Assembly (NCBI GenBank): GCA_004519485.1
Contig: CP038122.1
Coordinates: 186,001-250,000, forward strand
Length of the DNA: 64,000 nt
Origin: Nannochloropsis oceanica
Lineage: Eukaryota; Sar; Eustigmatophyceae; Eustigmatales; Monodopsidaceae
Direction of reading: 5' to 3'
Made by a program: the position numbers and the translations under genes
The notes under the pieces: generated by a model
Databases searched by the model: none
Told to the model about the DNA's origin: nothing
What the model saw: only the letters and a program-made list of their open reading frames with translations
In this document: positions 54,959 through 64,000 of the stretch, piece after piece
How the letters are laid out: each line of letters starts with the position of its first letter
Numbering within the stretch: position 1 is the stretch's first letter

Positions 54959-55580
54959 CGCTCTTTAAGGAAGGCTTACCTCCTGGCTTTGTGGCTTGCG
55001 GGTGACCTGTATGTGGGAGGGAAGAGAGGAACCAGGGAGTGACCACACAGTGACAGACAAGCTCTTCTGGAGCAAGGCAGGAGCCAGGGAATTTTCTTAC
55101 GTAAAAGGACACCTATGGCTCGCTGTGACTGCCCTTGGAAGAACTCTGAAGCACGCATGCGTCGGTTCGCCAACAACAGGCATCACAACCCCCTCCCAAC
55201 TGACACAACACTCATATGCACATACAGGGATTGTTGTTGTTGTCGTGGAGAGTGCATGCTCAAGACGGTAGGATTTGTGAGGACTTCCTTCATTCTTCCT
55301 TGTGCGCCGGGCCCGGGTAGCTGTGCCTCCTTTCGCCCCCGCGCGGTCGTCCCCCCGTCTTCCCTGGCCTCACTGTTCACTGGGTAGGAACGGCAGAATT
55401 GGCACCATCTGTAGAGATCTTGATGGACAGTCACGCTTGACCCATTAGATCGGAGGGTAATCGGACATGCTTGCCGCAGACAGGGCTGGAAACTGCGCGG
55501 CCTCGCCTGTCTGATTTCTTCCACGTCATTCATTATACGCCCCCGTTTCACCCAGTTCCCCGCACGGCTTTCACAGGCAC
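54959..55580. promoter_or_regulatory. Divergent promoter region
   Basis: Region of 0.6 kb between the F-box and aminotransferase starts. A minus-strand frame (55183-55533 from its ATG) with the motif RWCQFC is discussed separately; no gene is called. Confidence 0.35.
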
Positions 55581-57375
55581 ATGAGTTCGGAGGAGGAGTT
55601 TGATTCTGGTCCTGCAGACCGCTTGAAGGGCTTCGAGGTACATGCACAATGGTGGGAGGGCGGAGAGGGTGTCGTTGGATGCATTCTTCATGCTCTTTCT
55701 GTTGTCTCTTAATTGTCTCCTACTCTCCCTCGTGCAAGTCGTTTTTCTTGAAGCAAACATGTTTGTAGGTACCTGTGCCGCGACATTTTCAATCCGCCTG
55801 GCACCCTCCCACTCATGCGTACGCACCCATGGATGAACAGAAACCGACCGTCTGGCAAGAATTCACCCCCCTGGCCGCCCAGGTCAAGGCCGTTAACCTC
55901 GGCCAAGGATTCCCCGATTGGCCCACCCCATCTTTCTGCAAGTCCGCGGCGATCAACGCGATCGAGAGCAATCTTAACCAATATTGTCGCTCCGGGGGGT
56001 TACCCGCCTTGACGTCTGCTCTCGCCCACCACTACTCCCCTCTGTTCGAACGAGAATTAAATGCCGAGAAGGAAGTGACCGTGTCTGTGGGGGTATCGGA
56101 AGGTCTTTTTGCGGCCATTCACTCATTAGTAAACCCGGGGGATGAGGTCATTTTGATCGAGCCCGCATTTGACATCTATGCCGCGCAGGTAGGGAATGAG
56201 GGAAGGAGGGGAGGGAGGAAGGGAGAAGGGTTGGCGTTTCAGGTCGCAGCCCATGGTTAAGCTAAACACTTACAAGATATCGCACCATTTTCTCTTCCCC
56301 CCTCCTTTCCTCCCATTCTGTTTCCTTTTTTTAGATCCAAATGGCTGGCGGTACCTGCGTCCATGTCCCTCTCCGTCCTCCCTCCTCCTCCATCTCCTTC
56401 TCTCCTTCCTCCTCCACCTCCTGGCACCTAGACTGGGGTGAACTTTCTGCGGCATTTTCCCCTCGCACACGCCTTCTCCTTCTCAACACCCCCCAGAATC
56501 CGACGGGAAAAGTATTTACCCGCGAAGAGCTCGAAAAGATTTCCTCCCTCGTCCAGGCTCACCCTCGCGCCCTCGTCCTCTCCGACGAGGTTTACGAAAA
56601 CATCACATTCGACGAACACCAGCACACCCGCCTGGCCACCTTGCCGGGAATGTGGGAGCGAACATTGACGCTGTCTTCGGCGGGGAAAACGTTCAGCGTG
56701 ACGGGGTGGAAGATAGGCTGGTTGATCGGCCCAGAGAGATTGATTGGCGGCGTCATGTGCTGTAACCAGTGGGTACAATTTTCGGTGGCGACTCCTCTAC
56801 AGGCAGCGGTAGCGGAGATGTTGACAAAAGCGAAGGAGCCGTATGAAGGTTTTCCCTCTTACTATGCGTGGCTGAAAGAGGAATACTCGCGCAAGCGGTA
56901 GGAAGGGAGGGAAAGCGGGAGGGAGGAAGGGACTGATCTCACATCGCTTCGCTCATTCCAGCTTCTCTTTTCCTTCCTTCCCCTCCCTCCCTTCCCCCGC
57001 AGCTCTCTTCTAATCGATGCCCTGACAACCGCGGGTCTCAAGCCCTTCGTCCCCGAAGGCGGATTTTTCATAGTCGCAGACACAAGCAACATAACCGTTC
57101 CCTCCTCCTATTTGTGGGAAACGACCCCTGCCTCCCCCTCGCCCATGTCACGGGATTGGGCATTTTGTCGTTTTATGACGCTAGAAGCAGGCGTGGCTGC
57201 TATTCCGCCTTCGGCCTTCTATAAAGAAGGGCATAAAAAGCTTGCAGAAAATCATGCGAGGTTTGCCTTTTGTAAGGCGGACGAGAGCATTCTCGAGGCC
57301 AAGACCCGATTTGGCAGGTGGAAGAAGGAGGGAGAGAGGGAGAGAGAGGATGATGGTGGAGATGGAAAGGCCTAG
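55581..57375 (+). CDS. Kynurenine/cysteine-S-conjugate aminotransferase, PLP class I
   Basis: Exons 55581-55637, 55769-56188, 56335-56897 and 57003-57375 give 470 residues. Fold type I aminotransferase resembling KYAT1/KYAT3 (kynurenine-oxoglutarate aminotransferase, cysteine-conjugate beta-lyase): VNLGQGFPDWPTP, QYCRSGGLPALTSALAHHY, VSVGVSEGLFAAIHSLVNPGDEVILIEPAFDIY, LLNTPQNPTGKVFTREEL, LSDEVYENITFD, SAGKTFSVTGWKIGW with the PLP lysine at residue 277, and a C-terminal CRFMTLEAGVAAIPPSAFY. Exon 1 codes 19 residues (MSSEEEFDSGPADRLKGFE). No mitochondrial signal is visible. Specificity among kynurenine, glutamine and cysteine conjugates is not resolvable. Confidence 0.93.
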
Positions 57376-57712
57376 ATACAAAAGGAACAGGGAGGGGAAG
57401 GGAGAAGTGTGAGCAGGAAAATACGGGGACTTTGAGGAGAGTGTGTGGCGGGAAATAGAAAAGAGGTGGGAGAAATCATCACCAATTTTGCCTCCGTTTC
57501 TTGTCAATGTCGCTGTTGTTGCTCGGCAAGGCCGAGGCTGAGATGAACAGGACGGACACTGGTGGGTTGAAGGAAACGAAGTAGTATAGAGATCACAAGA
57601 ATAGGGATAGATGAAACGGGGAGAACATGAAGCAGCATCAGCAGCAACAGCAGCCGTAGCAGCCGAAGAAGCAAACCTTACACACTGAAAGAGCCCTTTC
57701 ACTTACACCACA
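57376..57712. promoter_or_regulatory. Tandem intergenic spacer
   Basis: Short spacer of 337 bases between the aminotransferase stop and the ATG10 start. No feature is supported. Confidence 0.4.
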
Positions 57713-58663
57713 ATGCCTCTTCTGTCAGCTAAACTTACTCCTCTTCATCTTCTTTCTTTTTTCTCTCCTCGTCATTTCTCATCACAGGCACACACACGAT
57801 TTCCAAATTTGCCCCACCGGAACAACCGACTCCTCCTCCCTCCCGCCCTCTGCTCCTCATCAAGTCAATCGATGTTCCTCGCACCTGACGTTTTTCGACA
57901 CGGCCTATCAGCTTGGACCTCCTCACCACACGCTCAAGCAGCATGGAAGGAGGGAGGGGGGGAGGAACCGCCTGATGGGTGGAGTTGGGAGTGGGAGTGG
58001 AAGGAGAAAGAAGTAGGTGGCCGGCGGGGCATGCCGTTCGCTACATTATGTTTGACACGCTCGCATCATTTGCAAAAGGAGATGGGGAAGGAAGAGGAAG
58101 GAAAGCGGTGTCGTAATTTGGTTCCAGAGGGCTACGGCATCACGAATAGAGAGGAGGAAGGGATAGAAGGGGGCGAGGAAGACCCTTGTGTCTTGCCTAT
58201 GTTGCCGCTTACCTTCACTTCGAGTGAGACCGAGATGATAGTGGCAGACTGGGAGCTTCACATTGTCTACGATGAAATATACAATATACCCGCTCTTTGG
58301 TTCAAGGCCACAAGATCGGACGGCGTGCCGTTGACCAGAGAGGAAGTGGCTTGTTTGTGCGGCGTAAGTGTTGGGGAAGGAGGGGGGGGGAGAGGGGGGG
58401 AGTTGACGGTGTTGTCGCAAGACGATCATCCCATCCTCGGCCAGCCCTTTTTTTTCTTGCATCCTTGTGGCACTCCTGGCCGTATGGCTCGCCTTTTAAT
58501 CGCGAGGGAAAGGATAGGCGAGGACAATGACGACGGGAAAAAGGCACTTATAGGACTGACCTACTTGGTAAAGTGGTTTGGCCTTGTCGCCCCCTTCCTG
58601 GGTCTGCGCTTTCCACCACCATTTGTCCAAGCTATGTTGATCTCAGTGGAACAAAAAAAATGA
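57713..58663 (+). CDS. ATG10: Autophagy E2-like enzyme ATG10
   Basis: ATG10 conjugates ATG12 to ATG5, the step needed to lipidate ATG8. Single exon, 316 residues. The diagnostic C-terminal part is clear: EWxLHIVYDEIYNIPALWFKA-type strand, GVPLTREEV, DDHPILGQPFFFLHPCGTPGRM with the catalytic Cys252 in HPC, and LVKWFGLVAPFLGLRFP. Human ATG10 reads QQEHPILGQPFFVLHPC...SWLSIVGPVVGLNLP. The first 160 residues are low complexity, longer than usual; a later ATG near residue 54 (SQSMFLAPDVF) may be the real start. Confidence 0.92.
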   Translation: MPLLSAKLTPLHLLSFFSPRHFSSQAHTRFPNLPHRNNRLLLPPALCSSSSQSMFLAPDVFRHGLSAWTSSPHAQAAWKEGGGEEPPDGWSWEWEWKEKEVGGRRGMPFATLCLTRSHHLQKEMGKEEEGKRCRNLVPEGYGITNREEEGIEGGEEDPCVLPMLPLTFTSSETEMIVADWELHIVYDEIYNIPALWFKATRSDGVPLTREEVACLCGVSVGEGGGGRGGELTVLSQDDHPILGQPFFFLHPCGTPGRMARLLIARERIGEDNDDGKKALIGLTYLVKWFGLVAPFLGLRFPPPFVQAMLISVEQKK

Positions 58664-59279
58664 AGATGTTTTACATCTTGTTTACAGACAGGATCAAAAC
58701 TGGATCCTGTTTTTCACATGAAGCCACATTACCAACGATTGATACCCTCTGTCATCTACTATCTTCAGAACGACCACAAAATGTTTCATTTGGTGACATC
58801 AGGGCGTGGACCTGCGGCCCATGAGCTCCTCTGCTCTTCAAATGCGTTGAAGTTCGAGAATTTAAAAATGGAGAAAATGGGGAGTTCTCTCTCTGCCCTC
58901 CGAAAATCACGTGAATCTCTGCACGAAATCAATAAGTCATATGCCAACTTACGTGGCATGACATACAAGCAACATGAAGGTGGATGTTTCAATGCCTCGG
59001 TCACTTTTGAAGCTTACGTGTCAAGTATTTCTTCAAACGAAAAAGCGAGCTGTTCTTTTTGTCGTCGTTGCTCGCTTGCCCCAAAGGAAGAGCAATTTTC
59101 TAAAGGACTTGGGCCCTCTTTCTAGATCTAGGTGAAAAAGAGCCTTGTCACCACTTACACATCTTATCTCTTCACTTCCCCAACTCACCCACTCCCTACG
59201 ACTTATCTCACCTCGCATTCTGCCCCTACTCCTCTTCTCCCTTTTCCCGTCCATCCCCACATGACACACAGCATTGCCG
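58664..59279. promoter_or_regulatory. Intergenic region
   Basis: Region between ATG10 and the next gene on the same strand. A 135-codon frame (58718-59125) has no family resemblance and is not called. The 150 bases before the next ATG are pyrimidine- and C-rich, likely a promoter/leader. Confidence 0.4.
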
Positions 59280-60155
59280 ATGGCGACACATGCTGCTGCT
59301 GCCCCGGCCCCTGCGGACACCTCAAAACGAGGCAGGAAACTTAGCATTATTAGTGGCCTGACCTTGCTCGTGATGGTGGCCGTGGCACTGGGTGCCTACA
59401 TCCACCTGACCCGCCATGACGCCCGCTCCCTCTTCCACGGCCACCGCAAATCGCCGGCCATCAGAGCCACTAGCACGGTAAGTGCCCAGCTTCGACGGCA
59501 CTTGGCGTGGGGTGACGAAGAGGACATGGAGGATGTGCTTGCAGTTGGAGATGTTGGTGAGGAGGATGGGGAAGACATGGAGGGGCCGGGCGTGCCAGAA
59601 GACGGATCGGCGACTTCCACGAAGAAGAAGAAGAAGTTTAGTTTTGACGATGAGTTGGATGGGGACGAGGAGCTGGCTGCAGAGGAGGATGGGAATGATG
59701 ACGAGGAGGATGGGGAGGTCGATGAGGAGGATGGGGAGGACGAGGGGGATGATGGGGGCGAAGATGACGAGGATGCGGGCGACGAGGAGGGGGATGGGGA
59801 CGACGAGGAGGAGCCGGATGATATGGCAGAAGGCGGCACGATGACGGCCTCCAAGAAGGGGAAAAAGAAGAGAAAATCTCGAGTGGGTGACGCATCAGGG
59901 GCGAACGGGGAGAAAGAGGCGCCCAAGAAGAAGAAGAAGAATAAGAAGAAGACTGCGACAAAGAAGAAGAAGGGTGGGTCTTCACGCGGGGGAAGGTCCT
60001 CGCGCATGTCAAATGCGGGAAGTCTGAACCAACCATTGGACGGGACGAAGGATCCCTTAATCCCTACACTGGACACGCGGGATAATAGGCGATTCGCAGA
60101 CGAGGTGGTGCTCCCGGACGGTCACACAGTCAGCATTGATGTTCCTAGTCCTTAA
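59280..60155 (+). CDS. Single-pass membrane protein with acidic and Lys-rich repeats
   Basis: Protein of 291 residues, not recognised. Residues about 20-40 form one membrane helix (IISGLTLLVMVAVALGAYI) after an RGRK-type basic stretch, consistent with a type II signal anchor. The rest is low complexity: a 90-residue Asp/Glu-Gly tract, KKKKK and KKKKKNKKK clusters, a Gly/Ser/Arg region, then a more ordinary end (LIPTLDTRDNRRFADEVVLPDGHTVSIDV). That last 35 residues may be the only folded part. The charge-segregated layout suggests a protein-binding or scaffolding role, but this is inference. Confidence 0.75.
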   Translation: MATHAAAAPAPADTSKRGRKLSIISGLTLLVMVAVALGAYIHLTRHDARSLFHGHRKSPAIRATSTVSAQLRRHLAWGDEEDMEDVLAVGDVGEEDGEDMEGPGVPEDGSATSTKKKKKFSFDDELDGDEELAAEEDGNDDEEDGEVDEEDGEDEGDDGGEDDEDAGDEEGDGDDEEEPDDMAEGGTMTASKKGKKKRKSRVGDASGANGEKEAPKKKKKNKKKTATKKKKGGSSRGGRSSRMSNAGSLNQPLDGTKDPLIPTLDTRDNRRFADEVVLPDGHTVSIDVPSP

Positions 60156-60892
60156 ATGATGATTGATGGAGGGAGGGAGGGAGGGTGGCTCGAGGGCTCG
60201 AGGGAGGGAGGGAGGGAAGAAAACATGGGGTGTTATTTATGTACATAGAGAGCGAAAGTGAAGCAAAGTTTGCCAGGGGTCCAACCTCACAAAAAGAGAG
60301 TGGAGAAGAATCAGTGGAGGGGTTCCTGCATGTCGTTTTGGCACTCGCTCACTTGAACTATCACCCAGTGGGTGTGATCTGAGAGAGAATGAGGCCCACG
60401 CTAGCCGCTAGCTGGCGTGCTGTAGGTAGAAGAGGAAGAGGTTGGAGGATTGACGCTGTAGTGGGCAGATATAAAGTTGCGATTGGGTGCATTTTCTTTT
60501 TTATTTATCCACTGAGGCAGAAAGCAGACACTCGCCCTCCCATCGAGTCAACTTTTGGCGGCGCAGTTATGATTTGATTCTACAACATAAGAAATGACAT
60601 CCAGTCATTATGACACCACCCTTCTTCTTTATTCCTTCTCTTTCTTCGTAGGCCTTTCCCTCCTTTATCCTTTCCTCTTCTCCTCCCCTAGCTCTATGGA
60701 AATTTGACGCTTACAATGTAGTAATGTATCTACTTGTCCTTCCTCGCACTCGTTCTCTAACGAAATTCCTCTCCTACTCCTCCTTGCCACTTCTCCTGCT
60801 CTCTACCACTGCCCGGCCGATCCTCCATTTTATCCCTTCCTGTTTCCATTTCTCCTCCCCATCCCTCCCCCTCCATCCCTCGTTCTCCTTTC
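60156..60892. other. Convergent intergenic spacer
   Basis: Region between two 3' ends, with a ggga/gagg tandem near 60170-60215 and a pyrimidine-rich block at 60740-60890. No gene is supported. Confidence 0.45.
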
Positions 60893-63004
60893 TTACACCA
60901 TACTGGCATTCAGCACGGCACTCCTTGCATTCATGGCCCTCACTGCCTGCTCCATCACTAACCTGCCCTTCGCATCTACCACCCAGCTTGTCACCGCCCT
61001 CCCGACCAAGCCTTCCATGCTCTCCAGTTCGCCAACCGCTCCCGCCAGATTCCCCCGCTCCACGTGATACGCCGCGCGAGAAAGCACCTCGTCTGCCCCT
61101 GCTCCCTCGACCAACCCGCGTGGTTTGATTGTGATGGCCGCAAGGACACTTCCGAACATATGGCCGAGCATCCCCGGGCTTGACGCGGGCACAAAAGCAG
61201 CTTCGCGCGCTGCAGATTGCACAATAGGGAACCTGACCTGCAGCTCGGAGAGGGTAAAGACACCGTCGTCAAGGGCGGGAGGGAGGGATGACAGCACAGC
61301 ATCCATGACGGGGTCTCCCTTCGTGACGTTCTTGAGGGCAGAGAGTTCCTTTTTTAAGGGGAGGGATGTTTGTAGAGCGAGCTCGAAGGCGAGGAGAGCA
61401 GCAGAGACCTTGTGGACTTTCCAAGAGAGGTGCTCATAGTCGGTATCCGTTTTGAAAACCTCGTCCAGGGCCTCAACCTGCGCCTTGAGCTTGTCGAGCT
61501 CTTCCATCCGCCCGGCGACGAGGGATTGGTGAGCAGTTTCCTTCTCATACATAGCGTTCTCCAAATCCCGCTTTGCCTTCCCTTCTATCTCGGCCCTGTC
61601 CCTCGCTCGTTCCTCCTCAAACGCCTTGGTCGCATCCGCGATAAACGACGCCATTTCCTGTTCCAGAAGCAATTTGCATTCTTTTTCCTTCTCGTCCAAC
61701 ACCTGCTGCACCGCCAATTGTTTCTCCGCGTCCAACGCCCGGGCTTGTCGACCCACTTCCTCCATGCTCTCCTCTCGGAGTTTGGCGATCAGTTCCACAT
61801 ATTTCCCACTCACCTCCACCTCAGCCTTCCGCACCGCTTCGTGCAATCGCAGCGCCTCCCACTTCGTCCTCTCCTGCAGTTCCCCCACTAGTTGAAAAAC
61901 ACGATGCTGCAAAGCTTCCGTGCTCAGAGAAGATAAATCCTTCAGCAGAGTCACTTCCAGGTGCTTCCGTAACGCTTCTCCCTGTGCTAAGGCCTCTTCG
62001 GCTGCTCGCGTCAAGGAGTCAAAACGCAAGTCTTTCCCCCTGTCCTCGTACGTGGCGAAATGTTTCAGTGCCGCGTCCGTCTGGAGCTTGCCAATTGAGG
62101 AGGATTCCTTGGGCGACGCTTCTTCCGCGGTGGCTGCTGCTGCTGCTGTTGCTGCTGCTTCTTCTTCTTTCTTGTGGTTGGTACGTTCATGGATGTCCGC
62201 CATGATTTGGTCGGCGAGCTTCTCCGCATTTTCGACGGCCGCGTGAGCCGTGATCCCTTTGGCAGTGGACAGTGCTCCCTTCGCCTGCTTCTCCGCTGCC
62301 GCCATGCCCCCGTTCTCTTTTGCTGCTGGTCCCTCCGCCTCGACCTCCGTCTTCTTCCTCTTCCTCTCATCGCCATTACTGCCATGCACGTTCGCAGATG
62401 CCTTATCTTCCACGTCATGAAAGGCATTTGTGGCCGTGGTGCTTGCCTCCCGAATTTTTGCCTTCACATTCTCTGAAGCTCTCGCCGTCCCCTCCTCGAC
62501 ATCATGCACTACCTTCTCCACTTTTACCTTCGTCTTCTCTGCAGCAGCGGCAGTCTCAACAGCAGCATCTGCACCAGCAGCAGTAGTCGCAGAAGAAGCA
62601 AGCCCAACCATAGCTTTAGCCTCGGCGACGTAGCCCTCGATTTGCGCCTTCTCCTTCTCGTCGGCCAGCACGTAGTAATACCCTGTCACGGCTGTCCCGC
62701 CTGCCAAGATCACCATCCCTATCGCGGTGCCGAGACCTAAGCCGCCCGATGGTTCGTGAGGCGTAGGGGGCACAGGCCCTCCAGAAGGAGGAGGAGGAGC
62801 ACCGGTGCCCGTCGGTGGCGGGGCAGTCTTCTTGATGTCGCCAAGAGGACGAGCCTTGGCATTGGGATGGGGAGGAGGATGCCTGGAGAAGGAAGGTGGC
62901 TTGGTGGAGAGCGCCCGGGCGAAACATGATGACCCACTGCTACTGCTCGAATTCACAATGGTGGTGGTGGTCAGTGCCACGGCGCGTCGTCGGAGGGCAA
63001 GCAT
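60893..63004 (-). CDS. MICOS complex subunit Mic60 (mitofilin)
   Basis: Inner-membrane protein that shapes crista junctions and ties the inner to the outer membrane. Single exon, 703 residues. N-terminus MLALRRRAVALTTTT is an Arg-rich targeting peptide; one helix near residue 90 (LGTAIGMVILAGGTAVTGYYYV) spans the membrane, preceded by a Pro-rich stretch. A long coiled-coil (about 290-540: VSGKYVELIAKLREESMEE, LDEKEKECKLLLEQE) leads to the mitofilin signature: LSWKVHKVSAALLAFELAL, LSSLPPALDDGVFTLSELQVRFP, AYHVERGNLAGAVGELESMEG, AMNARSAVLN. Start at 63004 gives the targeting peptide. Confidence 0.92.
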   Translation of the reverse strand: MLALRRRAVALTTTTIVNSSSSSGSSCFARALSTKPPSFSRHPPPHPNAKARPLGDIKKTAPPPTGTGAPPPPSGGPVPPTPHEPSGGLGLGTAIGMVILAGGTAVTGYYYVLADEKEKAQIEGYVAEAKAMVGLASSATTAAGADAAVETAAAAEKTKVKVEKVVHDVEEGTARASENVKAKIREASTTATNAFHDVEDKASANVHGSNGDERKRKKTEVEAEGPAAKENGGMAAAEKQAKGALSTAKGITAHAAVENAEKLADQIMADIHERTNHKKEEEAAATAAAAATAEEASPKESSSIGKLQTDAALKHFATYEDRGKDLRFDSLTRAAEEALAQGEALRKHLEVTLLKDLSSLSTEALQHRVFQLVGELQERTKWEALRLHEAVRKAEVEVSGKYVELIAKLREESMEEVGRQARALDAEKQLAVQQVLDEKEKECKLLLEQEMASFIADATKAFEEERARDRAEIEGKAKRDLENAMYEKETAHQSLVAGRMEELDKLKAQVEALDEVFKTDTDYEHLSWKVHKVSAALLAFELALQTSLPLKKELSALKNVTKGDPVMDAVLSSLPPALDDGVFTLSELQVRFPIVQSAAREAAFVPASSPGMLGHMFGSVLAAITIKPRGLVEGAGADEVLSRAAYHVERGNLAGAVGELESMEGLVGRAVTSWVVDAKGRLVMEQAVRAMNARSAVLNASMV

Positions 63005-63386
63005 GATGATGAGGGAATGATCGAGCGAGCACTGCCGAGGAGTTTCCAGGGGCAGCTGAGTGGACACAGACGATCGCCCCCCGGTCGATGCACTTGGTCC
63101 AGCAAGCCCTCTACTCTATGTTTAGTAGATGGGTGTGTGCTTGTTGTGAATATATTGTTTCGTTTCAGACGCCAGGCATGATGGTGGTGGCTGAAAAAAA
63201 TCGCTGAAGAAATTCAGGAAGTGACGGTCGCACCTCCCCACACCTCTGAACACTTTCCCACATTGGGACACTGTTGGCAATACGTAACCGGTCTATTTAG
63301 AGGCACAAAGCACACAAAATTCGTAAGTTTATTCTTGGTCTTTTTTGGATCTTGCTCTCCCATATGTCTATTTCACCCATTTCATA
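63005..63386. promoter_or_regulatory. Mic60 upstream region
   Basis: Spacer of 0.38 kb between Mic60 and the next minus-strand gene. No gene is supported. Confidence 0.4.
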
Positions 63387-64000
63387 TTACAAGCCCATGT
63401 TCTCCACCACCTCGGGCGTAAACTCAAAGCGCCGTACCCCGTGTGAAAAGAGATGAAAGAGACGGAGCATATCATCCTGCCGCGCCGCCGCCCTCAATAA
63501 CTCCTCCCTCACATGCCGAAAAAGGGCTAGGACCAGGGCCACCTGCCCTTTGCGCCCGTAAAGGAACCTCAAGGTCTCATTGATGGCAAGCTCAGTCACG
63601 GACAAGACACCCCAAAATGAGTGCTGGTACCAACTTAATACCAGCGCCCGGGCCGAGAGCCCACACCTGATCATCGCCCCGCCTACCTCCGGCATCTCTC
63701 TGTGTAAAGTCTCCACTGTTCTATCAGCAAGCGCGTAGTCCTCCTCTTTCTCCCCCTCATTCTCCTCACCCTTCTTCTCCCCCTTGAACTTCTCCCGAAG
63801 GCCGTGGCGATACAACGAAGGCAACAGCGGCAGCACCTCTTCCCCCTGCCCACAAGCCATGATCAACCATATACCCAACTGCCACACACTTACGCGACCA
63901 GCACTTGCCTCGACTAGGCGGACGAGGGAGCGTCGAAAGCCCCCCCTATCTGCGTCAGTGTCGGGTAACATCCCCCACCGCACGACGTGGACCAATATCA
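63387..64000 (-). CDS. C-terminal part of an unidentified protein, possibly TBC-like
   Basis: Frame open from the right window edge to a stop at 63387, about 204 residues, no in-frame ATG near the edge. It is predominantly helical. A segment IRCGLSARALVLSWYQHSFWGVLSVTELAINETLRFLYG followed by VALVLALFRHVREELL resembles the C-terminal lobe of TBC Rab-GAP domains (G-x-x-x-x-[FAL]xLxWxxxxF...), but the catalytic IxxDxxR and YxQ fingers would lie outside. A Lys/Glu insertion (KEKEEDY region) interrupts the helix. Identification is weak. Confidence 0.5.
   Translation of the reverse strand, partial: ILVHVVRWGMLPDTDADRGGFRRSLVRLVEASAGRVSVWQLGIWLIMACGQGEEVLPLLPSLYRHGLREKFKGEKKGEENEGEKEEDYALADRTVETLHREMPEVGGAMIRCGLSARALVLSWYQHSFWGVLSVTELAINETLRFLYGRKGQVALVLALFRHVREELLRAAARQDDMLRLFHLFSHGVRRFEFTPEVVENMGL

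Noticed and set aside
58718-59125. 135-codon plus-strand frame
   Set aside because: No homology, no typical composition; considered chance.

Overview
This is nuclear DNA of a eukaryote. Genes lie singly on both strands, most have 0-4 short GT-AG introns (about 64-294 bases), intergenic gaps are usually 0.3-1 kb, and simple-sequence repeats are frequent in introns, promoters and coding sequence. Gene content (SUMO E2, NSF, Rab2-like GTPase, MICOS Mic60, ATG10, NatD, SAPS-type phosphatase subunit, long-chain alcohol oxidase) fits a compact protist or algal genome. My best guess is a stramenopile alga of the eustigmatophyte (Nannochloropsis) type, but this rests on overall style and is not proven. 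No rRNA, tRNA, CRISPR, virus-like or transposase-bearing element was seen.

Layout: 0-7 kb: UBC9, an SLC25A32-like mitochondrial carrier, an EMB8/ABHD-type hydrolase and a Cys/His-rich putative regulator. 7-12.4 kb: an intergenic inverted-repeat structure, a fused 2H-phosphoesterase/RNA 3'-phosphate cyclase and a CAF16-type ABC ATPase with a 32-nt microexon. 12.9-19 kb: Rab2-like GTPase, NAA38-like LSm protein, MoaD/MOCS2A, GOLGA7/ERF4-like protein, MMADHC-like protein, ribosomal protein uS17 (S11). 19.7-28 kb: PAK1IP1/MAK11 WD40 protein, nucleotide-sugar transporter, NSF, p32/MAM33. 28.8-37 kb: SAPS-domain phosphatase regulator and a 980-residue UBR-box protein of unknown role. 38-47 kb: five-exon cytochrome b561, a DHHC palmitoyltransferase gene whose frame is interrupted, NatD (NAA40), Tctex-type dynein light chain, AMBRA1-like WD40 protein. 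46.8-64 kb: F-BAR/PH protein, long-chain alcohol oxidase, F-box protein, kynurenine/cysteine-conjugate aminotransferase, ATG10, an acidic/basic single-span membrane protein, Mic60 and the C-terminal part of a protein running off the edge.

There is no operon logic; genes are mainly arranged as divergent or convergent neighbours. Functional themes recur: membrane traffic and lipidation (NSF, Rab2, DHHC plus its ERF4-type partner, F-BAR/PH), autophagy (ATG10, AMBRA1-like), ubiquitin/SUMO (UBC9, F-box, UBR-box), mitochondria (carrier, MAM33, Mic60, MMADHC), N-terminal acetylation (NAA38, NAA40) and ribosome biogenesis. The most unusual single gene is the fusion that places two RNA-end-modifying activities in one chain.
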